Below are positions 34,082 through 44,855 of a DNA stretch of 64,000 nucleotides, piece after piece. Every line of letters begins with the position of its first letter. The stretch's first letter is position 1. The notes beneath the pieces are model-generated. The model was given only the letters and a program-made list of their open reading frames with translations, was not told the origin of the DNA and did no database searches. Position numbers and translations under genes: made by a program. Source of the DNA: Lolium rigidum (Eukaryota; Streptophyta; Magnoliopsida; Poales; Poaceae); NCBI RefSeq assembly GCF_022539505.1, contig NC_061514.1:35741769-35805768 (forward strand), in the 5' to 3' direction.

Positions 34082-35323
34082 GGATTTTCGCCTCCTCCTG
34101 TATGCATGACGTGGTGGTTCCCCTAACCTAACCTCCCAACCTCTTGGGTCGCCCCCGTCCGGGTGATCCTAGAGGATCCGCGCCGCCGTCTCTAGGCAAT
34201 CCCTCTCTGGCCCAGCCTGGCCGCTGTCATTGCCCTCGCCGGCGGCAGTGACGGCACCATTCTCGCCAAAGGTGGAGGGCAGGGGAGGGCGCGCACGGCT
34301 TCGCATCAAGGCGGTGGGGCGAGGTGTCGACGGGCTTCGACGATCTGCAGCGGAGGGATGCGTTGGGCGGCGCAGATGGATGTGGTGGCTGGCAGTGGCC
34401 GACGGCGGCGGTGGTGGGATCTGGGCCCGATCTGGGCCATTTGGGCCGATTGGGGCTGATTTGGCTGCCTGTTTAGCCGAGCAGGTTGCCCATTCCTCGG
34501 TCGCGACACTTCATTTGCTCCTCTGCTGTCGGCCGATGGCGCGGGGGCTGTTGGCGCGACTTTTGAATAAAGGTGGTTGTCCTAGGGTTTCTCTTGTGCG
34601 AAGATGAAGATCTGCCTGAGGCATGTCCTTCTTGATCTGGCTAGAGTATTGAGTTTCGGAAGGCTCCGCCGGCGAATGTAACAGTGCACCTTATGCCTGG
34701 AGTTTACTGGACTGAGAGGTATCCGGTCGTGCGCACTCATGATTTTATTCCGATCGTTTGGGTTTGGAGGGAGCGGCGCGAAGCTCTGCTATGTGTTTCA
34801 ATCAGATGACATTTTAGTCCATGCTGAAGTCAGAAGCAGAGAATATCATGATGGTTGGATTGGAGGACTAGCAATGGTGATTCCAGTCTCTGCACTGTTG
34901 AGGAGCTTGCTTGCTTCATGTTTCCGGGTTTCGCATCTACATTATGCAAGTGGAGGCGACAACATGGACGAAGTTCAGAGTCTTACTTTTCATGGTGAAA
35001 ATCCAAGGTCTGGTCTTAATTGGTTGTGTCTGGCAATGGCTTTTGTTGGAAGCATTGTTTTGAGAGCGAAGACTATTTCAGGGTGACCTAAGATATCGGG
35101 CGATGATGGCGTTTGTGCACCGTTCCCTTCTTAGATGTGTCGCTTTTGGGGAGCCTGAAATTTAGGTTTTGCATTGGTGGTGGTTGTAATGTTGCTGCTA
35201 GGGCTGGATTACCGTAGCGACTTTTTTTTCTTAGTTTTTTTTTTCTTTTTTTTGGCTGCGTACATCCATACTATCATTAGGGTATTGGTATCTTTGAATT
35301 AATATATTCTCTTTATCGAAAAA
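34082..35323 (+). mobile_element. Non-LTR-like retroposon, about 1.24 kb, with target duplication
   Basis: The unit is flanked by ATGCGCGTACATGTT (34067-34081) and ATGCGCGTATGTGTT (35324-35338), a 15-bp duplication with two mismatches. The 3' end has T-rich tracts and the phrase TTTGAATTAATATATTCTC followed by TTTATCGAAAA, a short A-rich tail. Two open stretches lie inside (34230-34607 and 34739-35086) with no recognisable domain. Variable-length target duplication and an A-tail point to LINE-machinery mobilisation (SINE-like or a retroposed transcript), not a DNA transposon. Confidence 0.65.
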
Positions 35324-35338
35324 ATGCGCGTATGTGTT

Positions 35339-36506
35339 ATGGTAGGACCTCCTAGCTATCGAGGACAAACCGTGGACGTACTACCGTATTTCATGGAGGT
35401 GGCGTCACGAGTCTACCCACGATGACGCTAATATCGGGTGGTCGGCACCATTGCAAAGAGACGCGACGGCGGCGAACCAGCAACAGCCAAACGGCACAAT
35501 ATCGGTCGATATTTGTACGTAGGCACCGGAGCAGATCATATACTTCACCCCAAGATGAGCTAACTCATCTCAGCGTAGAGTGCATGCATGCATCGACGTG
35601 GGGCCCCGCCCATGAGAGTAAGATTCTTATAGGGTGTGCCCATGTATCATAATTTTTCTTTTACATAAAATCTTTTGTACTCCCTCCATCCAACAAAAGA
35701 TTTCTCAACTTTGTCTAAATTTAGATGTATATGTAAATAGATACATTTAAATTTAGATAAAGTTACAATATCCTTTGTATTTGTTGGACAAAGGGAATAT
35801 ATGTTTCCCCGTTTGTTAGAACACGACGAGAGTGGGTTGCTGACATTAGCCAAATATTTTGAAATTTTAGTGTTGCCAGAATGTTGGTGCATCTCCACCG
35901 ATCATGGTGTCATACAAACTAGTATTTGCAAGCGAGAAATTGGTGCATACTAGCTAGGAGCCAAATTAAATCTTAGTCATCCATTCATCTTCAACTGCAG
36001 TCAGTTGCCATGTGGCTCATCAACGATCTAACACTGATGGATATGTGGCTCATCAACGAGACAGAGCCAGTTGTAGGCCGACACGATCATCACGTGGTTC
36101 CATCCTAAGATCGCATATGTGGTGGCACCATGCATGGTCTAATTCTCTGATGAGGACATCACAATGTGGTTGCTCATGGTGGAGACTCCCACCATGCACT
36201 ACCTCCTTGGTGCCAACAATGGCAGGGTGTTCCCATCATCGTCAGAGATACCCATATTTAGGACCGGACGCAAAAGGGGAAGGATTTTTCGCCCTTCATC
36301 ACAAACGTCCCCTAGATTTTCATTGATATTGTCGATTCCATTTGAGTTTCATCTTTCTTTATGTTACACTATGTTATCATGACATGACCAACCTAAAAGG
36401 AGGCCATGTTTTGTAGCATAAGTCTAGAATCTTCCCATGGGGAGTCTTGTCTGTGAAGTAAGTGTCACGGTCAAAGTTGTGTATTGGTTTTCCTCTTTCC
36501 ACCACT
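35339..36506. other. Mostly featureless stretch with one MITE
   Basis: Apart from the Stowaway at 35680-35797 I see no coding region or repeat with defined ends. The open stretches near 36012-36382 have no recognisable domain. Confidence 0.4.
35680..35797. mobile_element. Stowaway MITE, 118 bp
   Basis: It is flanked by TA. The left arm CTCCCTCCATCCAACAAAAG with AACTTTGTCTAAATTTAGATG pairs with right-arm CATTTAAATTTAGATAAAGTT and TTGTTGGACAAAGGGAA. Nearly the whole element folds back as a hairpin. Confidence 0.8.
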
Positions 36507-36522
36507 CATATATACTAATATT

Positions 36523-37185
36523 TTTATTTTATTTTTTTGAGGGGGGAAAGCTCCTCATTACTCAATAACAGTGTTTACAACATCTTGCATAGCAACTTAG
36601 CAAGTTCAACAATAAGATCAGGCACTACACCAACCCAGTGATTACCAGACCGACTAGCTAGTTGGGCTAAGCCATGAGCCAGACCATTGAGCTTCCTCCT
36701 AGTGAAAGACAGAAGACAAATAGGAATACCACACTTGGCTTCCTCAATATCCTTGAAAATGCTCCACTGTCGTGACTTGTTTGGAGTCTTGTTCCTAGCT
36801 GCTTCAACAGCCACCTGAGAATCAGATTCCAAGACCAGACTCTCTACATGCAGCTCTAATCCATGTCTAAGACCCGGAAGAATGGATGCAGCTTCAGCGT
36901 CCACCACATCCTGGCATGTTTCGATGGGTGGACTGATCGCGGCAATGACGATACCTTGATTGTTCCGTGCTACAACTCCAATTTCTGAAGCCCCGAAATT
37001 TGGACAGAAGGCTGCATCAACATTTATCTTTATAGTTCCTTCCTTTGGTGGTACCCAGGAACTTGGATTCCTGCATATATCTCCAGCGGGAGAATACGAG
37101 AGCAAGATACAGTAGGAGGAGTGCAAATCTGATGTAAAGGGACTTTACCTTGTCATCTCTCTGAACCGGGAAATGATCGACCAAA
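36523..37185 (-). mobile_element. 5'-truncated LINE with RNase H domain and 16-bp target duplication
   Basis: The minus-strand frame 37126-36575 (183 aa) is the LINE C-terminal RNase H (RVT_3 type). It reads W.PPKEGTIKINVDAAF, with the first Asp in NVDAAF, Glu in DAEAASIL, Asp in LESDSQ and His in NGLAHGLA, so the catalytic set is present. The plus-strand T-rich tract 36521-36537 is the inverted poly-A tail. CATATATACTAATATT (36507-36522) and CATATATACCAATATT (37186-37201) form the target duplication with one mismatch. Upstream RT is missing, as is common after incomplete reverse transcription. Confidence 0.85.
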
Positions 37186-37420
37186 CATATATACCAATAT
37201 TATGACTCAATTCATAATATTGAGGTTTTCTGCCCTTCCTCGCACGATTTCAAACTATGCTTGAATTCAAAGTCTCATTAGGACCTGTCCGGTGATACTC
37301 ATAAAGGCATTCCGAGAGCATGCAATAGCTATATTACAGGATTCTGGTTGGTGTGTGGCTGGAGCATGTAAGATAGAATCTCCGAGTTGTACAAAATCCT
37401 TTGTATATATCATTAAGGTT

Positions 37421-37767
37421 CGGATGAAGCCTGGTGATTAGGGGGATACGTGATCACCCCTTCTCTGCTCGACACGTGTCTAACGACGTTAGCACTGTAC
37501 ACGCATCGACGCGGTCCAGCGCGTCGAGTCGAAGGGCGGAGAGACGCAGGGAAGGTGCACGGCGATGCGCTTGGCCGGGGAGACACTGGTGCAACCTCAG
37601 ATGCACGAGGTGGAGGCCGGCGAGGTGGAGGTGGAGGCCGGCGAGGTGGCCGTTAGTGAGTGGCCATTAGTGTCCGTTAGTGAGCAGCAGAATCCAACGG
37701 TGGTGGATCAAATCCAACGGTGATAATCGGGTGCTCACGTATCCCCCTGATCACCAAATCCACTCTC
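37421..37767. mobile_element. Mutator-type MITE, 347 bp, with 10-bp target duplication
   Basis: CATTAAGGTT occurs exactly at 37411-37420 and 37768-37777. Inside, the ends are inverted copies containing TGGTGAT(T/C)AGGGGGATACG followed by TGA(T/G)CACCC, about 35 bp in all with few mismatches. The 9-10 bp duplication and long inverted repeats match Mutator-like elements. The interior carries GC-rich simple repeats (GGTGGAGGCCGGCGA twice) and CCGTTAGTGAG twice. No transposase. Confidence 0.85.
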
Positions 37768-37777
37768 CATTAAGGTT

Positions 37778-38732
37778 TTAGACATGTATCGACCAAAATT
37801 TCGAAGGGGTTTGACCGAAAGCGTAACATATAGGAAACTCTGAATCCGTCTCTTTTTCCCACATACTCTCTCCGTTTATAGATATGATCCATATAGTTTT
37901 TGACACGAAAATTAAATAAACGCATATGAAGGAAAAATTACCCCTGGAAAATTGATTTGAGAAAATAGAGGAGTTTGCATAAGATAAGAAAATATAATCA
38001 AATCCTAACAAAGTTGTCCACACAAGTGGTGCAAAGCAATATACCCTATATTTTAGATTTTTTTCTTGAAAAACTATATATACACCTTATATCCAGAAAC
38101 AGAGGTTTGTGAATTTTCATTAATATTTCCAATAGGATGAAGCATATATATGAAAACAAAGACATATATGTATTATAGTCTAACCTAGAACACCAATAAA
38201 ATAAAAATAAACAATAGATGTATCTAACACATATTTATTGGTAGACGGTCAGCCAAACTTCCTAGGTGGCGAATCTAAGCCGGTGTTAGTTTCGTATTGG
38301 TTTTCGTCATATTTTTGGTAATGAACCGTTGGTCATCAATCACGTGGAGAGAATCGGCTCAATGGTTTTGATTATCCCAACGAGCCTCCATATTTGTTTT
38401 CCGTCGGCCTTTAACTTGTACAACTAGTTTTACGTACCTTGTCCATCTAGCAGAACACGTACGTAGATAAGCTAGTTCATGTCCAAGTCCAACCAAAGCA
38501 ACATATACCCATGAATTTAGCTTTTGTGGGCACGTCTCAAATTCACGTGTAGCTACTAGCTAGCTAACCCATGCATGCAATATCTATCAACATTTACTTT
38601 GCTTCACGCACGTGGCTATTTATCATCATACATTTAACTATATTTTTTCCATAGGAAGAAATACTGTAGATGTTTCCATAACATGTATAGATGTTTTCAA
38701 AACAGGCCGCATATTGAAATAAATAAATGGTA
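37778..38732. other. AT-rich stretch, no gene seen
   Basis: A half Stowaway-like end (CTCTCTCCGTTTATAGATATG) starts near 37865 without a clear partner. Nothing else can be supported. Confidence 0.4.
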
Positions 38733-38822
38733 CTCCCTCCGATTCATATAAAGTGTTGGGGCTTTACTTCAATTTAGACTAAATTGAACTAAAACCACTA
38801 ACTTATTATGAATCGGATGGAG
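38733..38822. mobile_element. Stowaway MITE, 90 bp
   Basis: TA-flanked. The left end CTCCCTCCGATTCATATAAAG and right end TTATTATGAATCGGATGGAG are inverted repeats, with inner TTTAGACTAAATTGAACTAA. Complete and compact. Confidence 0.88.
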
Positions 38823-39446
38823 TATATAAAAGTGAACCACACACTTTAAAATCAGCTTTGTCTAAAATCTTGTTTATGATAATCTCCTTGTTCAAAAAAG
38901 AGGAGACGGGAGGATATCCGATGCAAGTTCGTGGGGGTGGTAGTGGTTATTGCCAGTGGCGGAGCTAGCCACTCATTGAAGTCTAGGCAACAGGAACACA
39001 TCTGCATTAGTGGATTTAAGCCCAAACAAATTTCGTTTATAACTCCAAGCCTCACCATTTCGCTATTGCGTAGATTTGCTTGTTGAGCACATGCAGCTAC
39101 CCAGGGTAGCCGGGAGATGGCTCAACCACTGGTTACTAGGCACCAGAGATGAATCATGGAGTGGGAGTTGTGGTTTTCCGGAGGTGAAGGAGATGACTTG
39201 AACTGTTTGAACATCTTGTTGGGCCTGCCAAAACTGAGCACACCAAAGTTCCCACAAGGCTAGTCGGACTAACGATTGCTAAACTAAAAAGCTAGATAGT
39301 GTATTCCATGAAGGCCTTGGCATATCACATACGTGCGTGCATGCTTGTGTGTGTGTGTGTCAATAGAGAGCATCGTTGGTCACACCGCAGCATATCTACT
39401 CGCATTTGACTGTCGGTTAGTTGATTTCATACTGCAACAAGTCAAA

Positions 39447-39710
39447 CTACTAGTTCATATAATAGCACCGTGAAAAAGAAAGGAAATAGAGAGGAAAAAG
39501 CAATGAGCGCATTGACTATATGTTATATGCATTAGTCGAAATTATCAGGACACACGGTGGAGTCAAAGTACTTGTTCATATAATAGCACCATGGAAAAAA
39601 GGAAAGAGAGATGAAAAAAGCAATGAGTGCATTGACTATATGTATATATGTGGATGTTATATGCATTAGTGGAAAATATTAGGACACACGGTGGAGATGT
39701 GAACAAATAG
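39447..39710. repeat. Tandem duplication of about 117 bp
   Basis: GTTCATATAATAGCACC, AAAAAGCAATGAG, GCATTGACTATATG and GACACACGGTGGAG appear in order at about 39453-39555 and again at about 39571-39704. The second unit has a small insertion of TATATGTGGATGT. The surrounding stretch 38823-39446 holds only a (GT)n run near 39349-39360. Confidence 0.85.
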
Positions 39711-39717
39711 TTTCACG

Positions 39718-40615
39718 GGTTTTTTTTAGACTAGTTCCTGCCCTTTATTTAAGTACTACAAACGTTTACAAGCAAGTTTTAACCCTCTGGAGGGGCAAGG
39801 AACCAAACATGACAGCCTGCTAGCAAGGTTGATGCAAACCTTGCCAGCACATAAGCTTCTTTGTTACACTCTCTTCCTTCAGGAGAGAAAGACCGAAAAT
39901 ACCCATGTACACTCGGTCTAATTGGAGGTCAGCTGCCAAATTGTGACCCTCTCGGCATGCCATTGCCTCCAAGCAGCCCGGATGGGTGATGCCTTCAAAC
40001 ACCATGGCCGAAGCTCCGAGGTAAGTACCATCTGGGGATCTACACACAACCCCCACTGCACCTTTCGCGGAGGATTTGGCCACCGCTGCATCAGTATTCA
40101 CCTTCATTCACCCATCAGGTGGTGGGATCCAGTGACACGGGTTCGGTTGTCCCCCAGTACCACGCCGCGCCAACATCGGCTGTTGTCCTTTACTCGCCGA
40201 TAGGTCCTGCAAAAAGTGATTGACAAACTGCACCATCTCTATGGGGCTTTGAAAAACATCTTCATGGATCGCTTTTCGCCACGCATGCCAGATCGCCCAT
40301 AGGGTGACGAGCATTTTAGTCAAATCCTCCTGTTTTATCGACTCAAACGTAGAGAAGAGCCTGATGTCTTCATCCGTCAAACCCCAAACACAACGCGCCA
40401 TGTTACATTCGATCATTGAATGTCGCCATGAATCCGCCTCCCCGTAGATCGAAGAAGGTGCAGTAGTGGCATGTTCCTGTGGATGCGCACGTCCCCTGTA
40501 GCTAGGCAGCGAGTGTTTTGTCAGGTGCCATAGAAAAACGTGCGTTCTTTGTGGCCGCCAAGATACCATAGGCTGACTTGACGGGCCGCAGCCACGTTCC
40601 TATTCTACCCATGAA
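39718..40615 (-). mobile_element. LINE 3' fragment (zf-RVT plus RNase H), minus strand
   Basis: Minus-strand 40569-40108 reads FLWHLTKHSLPSYRGRA, then SWRHSMIECNMARCVW and ALWAIWHAWRKAIHED-type text, the zf-RVT and linker of plant LINE ORF2. After a stop, 40107-39820 continues with MKVNTDAAVA...GVVCRSPDG...EAMACREG, the RNase H start, and then leaves frame. A T-tract at 39717-39724 is the inverted poly-A. The right end matches positions 100-182 of the window, so the same insertion is present in both large duplicates. An internal stop and deletions make it dead. Confidence 0.8.
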
Positions 40616-42960
40616 AAAATAGTGCTAACTTACAGCCCGAGCCCGACGGCCCATTATGTGCTGGGAGTTTCCATTGACCCATGCCGAAGAGAAACCCTAG
40701 CCGTCATTCCTGGTGCGCTGGGAGTTTCCCCTCCCCGCTCCTTCTGCTCCCGACGAGAACCATATGGCGGCGTCCGGGCGAGCTTGCTCGCCGGCACGCT
40801 CGTGCATCGTCACCACGATGCACCGCGCTCCTTCGAGCTCGCCGGACGGCGTCGTGCGCTTGGACGGCGCCGCACGCCTGCGAGGCCGCCCCGGCCACCA
40901 GCAGACGGCAGGCACGGAGGACTATTCAGGACGTTGTCCACCACGCCACCAAGTTCCTAGCGCTTGTAGCCGCGAGATCCTCCATGAGGCCGCACAGCAG
41001 CAGCAGGCCGGCGAAGCTCCTGTGCTCCGTCCCCACCGACGCTGTCACCAGGAACACGCCCGCACCCGCCGCCGCCGTGCTGCCGGTGAGGCCTCACATC
41101 CCTCATCTTCAGATCGTGGGTGGTTCAGCCGGTAGAGGCATTTTCAGTTCCAGAACCAACCTCGTATTTGTAAAATTCTGAACTTTTTCACTAGCTGTAC
41201 CCGTACGAACTAGCCATATAACAGAGCGAATGGAAGAATACGTACAATGTTGCGTGCAAACAGCTAGCAAGATAAAGAATAGGGATTTTTGTTTGTTTCA
41301 TATGAACTAGTAGCATTGCTAGCAATGATGTGTGCAGGAGGAACGGCTACTCATATGGATGCGATGCTAGTACTCTAGGCAACTCCTAGTACAGTATGAA
41401 ATTCAGTTCTCTCTCTACACATATTGATCCAAACATGCTGATGTCCACCAGCCCTCCAGATTACCCTTTTTTTCTTTCCATGATTTCAATCTTGAATGGT
41501 TCATGGTGTCATTTGATTACTTTGCTGCTCCTGTCAATTATCTTTCTGCTACTGAGCCTTGTTATGTTAACTTGCAGTTGTTCATCTTTGTCAAGGGTGC
41601 CGCTCGCGTCTACATGGCAGTGGCCGCGACGACGCAGCGCCGGTGAAAGAGATAGGCCTTGTCTCCGACGCTGACACAACCTGGAAGGTCTGCTCCGAGA
41701 CCATAAGGTACCCTAATCTGTGCGCTGCTCATGACCAACAGTTAGCAATTACATCCATTGCTCCGTTGACGCAAGATGCCATGTGCAGGGTGCTCATCGA
41801 GCTTTGGTTCCGAGTCCGCGCCGCCGTTCAGAGCAAGGAGAGGGAGCGTGTAGTGGCTGGAGCTGGGAAGCGCCCCGGTCCGCGCGGCAGGAAAGGGAGT
41901 TGTATCTATCTCCATTCTCTGTCTTTGAACTTAACAGCGATTGTATTTAGCACCTTGACACAAGTCTGGTGTTCAGAAAATTAACACTGGAAGGTTTGAA
42001 TGCGTTTTTTTTTTTTTTTCTGTCATAACATAGTAGAGCTAGTAGGACTTTAAATTGTTGCAACCAATTGCAGTAGTAGAAAGTTAATTCTATCATGTTA
42101 CATCCGTTTATGTAGTTTGGTAGTCTTAGCTTGATTCGCATGTTGTTGATGGAGGTGAATTGCCAATTGTTATATGTGAACACTGCATGTGCTTGCTTAT
42201 CACCGTGAGTTAGTGGAGTTGAATTGCCATTTGTTACTTGCCACTGTTACAGAGCAGACTCCACCTCTGGTATTCTTGATCTGATCCTGAGCAAGGTTAA
42301 ACTCTTGGTCCTTTAACTTGCCAGATTATGCTTAGTATGTACCCGTTGGTGTTGCTCTGTTTGGTTTACCATTTGATCGCCTACTTTTAGTCTGACTTTA
42401 CTGCCTAGATAGTCTTGGCTATGATTCTCTGCCAGTGGCAGCGGTGGTCTCTTGTTCGTTTCCATGGTTTAGGTGAGCTTGTGCTTCTTCCCTTGTGAGG
42501 TATTTGTGTCATGCATGTGAAACCATGGCTCGATCTGTATGGTTATTCCGTGGCCAGGGCCATTGAGCCAAGGATGATATGGTAGTTATTTAGCACACAG
42601 TATGAGGATAGAACCAAGTAAGGGCGGGGCGCTGATGTAGTATTTTTTTTTTTTTGTTGGCTGTGACTGCAGGTTTGTGGTAATTTCTGGTGCACGCGGC
42701 GAGGGTTTTGGCTGCTTGGCGTCAAAGTCGTCCACGAGCACAGGCAGGCTTGGTTCCGTCGTGGACGTGCTGCCGGTGGCGTTGCTGCTGGTGATGTGTT
42801 TATGTAAATACTGTTTCAAGTATTGTAATGCTGAGTGGAAATTCAGAGATTGTAGGAGGTGATGTAAAAATTGCTTCATTTGTAATCTTTAGTTGAAGTG
42901 TAGTATATGGTTAAATGTCTGCAGAGGTTGTGGTGTGAGCATTTCTTTTGAAAAATTGTT
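40616..42960 (+). other. Unit A, copy 3
   Basis: Colinear with 183-2960 but lacking the 279-bp tandem duplication. The exon-like block at about 41579-41704 has small deletions relative to copy 1, which change frame. Downstream AG plus VLIELWFRVRAAVQSKERER would splice in phase to ...TWKVCSETIR. The terminal block near 42674 (FVVISGARGEGFG...SKSSTSTGRLGSVVDVLPVA, then LLLVMCL) ends in a hydrophobic stretch that could be a GPI-anchor signal. I do not recognise the gene. A decayed Stowaway half starts near 43012. Confidence 0.4.
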
Positions 42961-43626
42961 GATGAGTTTCTGTGTGTGTGTGAATGCCCAGTGAGTGGGA
43001 TTGGACATGTACTCCCTCCTTGTCACGGAACATGTATTAACTTTGCGAAAATCTAGATGTATGTAGACACAAAAATCTAGATGTGTGATTGGTGATGATT
43101 TGTTTTGTAACTATTGAGAGCAGCTAGGGTTGTACGTAGTGCGCGCGAGAAAGCATAGCAGGATTGAAATTATTGGATGGTCGTAGCGAAAGAAAAAGGC
43201 TTTCGGGCCAAAAGGAATTTGTTTTTTTTTTTTGGATTGCCGTGGTTGACATAGCAAATGCAGCCCTCCCACTGGACTCGACGGACGCGCACGAGCGGGT
43301 AATGCATTGTTTTCGATCATCGATGGGATTAATTCGCTGCCTGCTGGCAACTGGCAGTAGTAGCATGGGATTTGGGATTAATTAATTCCGTACATGCTCC
43401 TTGTGCGTGCGTGTGTTCCAGCTAACGCGCACACGCGTATGGGAGGCGCGTATGGGAGGCGTATGGGAGGCGGATTAATTAATTTCCAATGCGTTCGCGT
43501 TCGGTGTGCAAGTTTGCAACGCCCGCCGAGTCGCGCGCGCGCGTAACTTGTGCTCCGCGCGATGGCAGGTCAATTCCTCAGCTCCGCCCGCCTTCTACCC
43601 CACACGCGTCACGCGTGTGTTCGCGT
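42961..43626. other. Rearranged junction between unit A copy 3 and FEH4
   Basis: This replaces about 12 kb of the first copy (FEH1, FEH2 and the 5' half of FEH3). It includes a Stowaway-like half near 43012, a tandem CGTATGGGAGGC (three times, about 43436-43473) and a palindrome ACACGCGTCACGCGTGTGT near 43602. The join to FEH3-like sequence is at CAG/ATCCCAAACCTC. Confidence 0.6.
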
Positions 43627-44605
43627 CAGATCCCAAACCTCGAGGAGGCCGAGTCGTTGGACCCGAAATGGCTGCTAGATTTCGTTGGAGAAGGGCGCGT
43701 CCGTGCACGGTGGAGTCGGCCCGTTCGGGCTGCTCGTCATGGCCTCCGCCGACCTAGAGGAGCACACGGCTGTGTTCTTCAGGGTGTTCAGGCACCTTGA
43801 CACGTACAAGGTCCTCATGTGCACCGACCTCACAAAGTAAGCATCATTGAACCTTTTCTTTGAAGAAGAGATATTACACTGTTACAGATGCTAGTTTTTG
43901 CAGACATCTAGGTAAAGAAATGTCACGATCGCTGAACATTTTTTTTGCAAACCTGAAAAATGCACAGGTCATCTACGAAAGAAGGGGTACACAAGACATC
44001 CTACGGAGCATTTCTGGAGGTGGACGTGGAGAAGGACAAGTTCTTGTCGCTCAGAACACTGGTGAGTTGAACCCCTACTCCATCTGTCCCAATTTAAACG
44101 GCGCACACTATTGATTTGATCAACCAATATTAACTATATGTTATATGCATGTTAGACCATTGAATTTTTATTTGAATAAAATTTCAAATGGTATAATTTT
44201 TTGCAACAACTGAGAAATATTTAACTTATCAAATAGCGGTCAAAGTTTAGATACGCGAAACAAGTGCACCACCTCTATTGGGACGGAGGGGGTAGAAAAA
44301 TACCAAGGCAAACAAAACATGTTTCGTACATTGAACGGTACCAAATGAGCTGAGATGATTAACACGGCATGTACGATCAAATGCAGATCGATCACACGGT
44401 GGTGGAGAGTTTCGGCGATGGCGGGAGGACTTGCATGACGGCCCGCGTGTACCCGGAGCACGTGGCGACGAGTAGCAGCCGACTGTACGTGTTCAACAAA
44501 GGGACATGTGCCGTGAAGGTCTCCAAGCTGGAGGCGTGGGAGCTAGCGACGGCGGCCATGAATGGTGGAGCCAGTAGTTCCATTGAACCTGACAGGGCTT
44601 TGTAG
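43627..44605 (+). pseudogene. FEH4: 5'-truncated, frameshifted copy of FEH3
   Basis: Three FEH3-like exons remain: 43627-43836 (3' sixth of the large exon), 43968-44061 and 44387-44605, with splice borders still intact. Compared with FEH3, 11 bases are missing where FEH3 reads LLDPRGLCAEKGA (near 43680-43700), which shifts the frame. The catalytic domain (DPN, FRDP, ECPD) is entirely absent, and only the beta-sandwich part is encoded. The last exon remains open (IDHTVVESFGDGGRTCMTAR) and nearly identical to FEH3, with a 3-nt deletion near the end. The same Stowaway MITE and LTR are shared with FEH3. It cannot encode an enzyme. Confidence 0.9.
44078..44292. mobile_element. Stowaway MITE in FEH4 intron, orthologous to that in FEH3
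   Basis: TA-flanked. Left end CTCCATCTGTCCCAATTTAA, right end CTATTGGGACGGAGGGGG. The position and sequence match 16107-16320. The left arm here is closer to the family consensus than in FEH3. Confidence 0.85.
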
Positions 44606-44855
44606 GGGGTGCCCATGTTGGTGGTTGCTCCCCCTAACTTTGTTTTATTATTGACCTTTGTTTTATGTTTGCTTGTCAAGTTATGGGTTTTGGCTATAAG
44701 TGATTTATGCTATCTTCGAAGCAAAGTTATGCTATCTTCAATAATAAAACTAGATCGGTTTTGCCAATTTTTGGCTAGCTAAGATTTATATTAGTGTTCG
44801 GTCAATTTAACTTTCGTTAGAATTTTGTGCCAAGATTCCAATAACTGGGCTCTAC

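Noticed and set aside
39700..40630. AAATAGT as target duplication of the LINE at 39718-40615
   Set aside because: The left copy is not adjacent to the T-tract and the match is only 7 bp, so it is not convincing.
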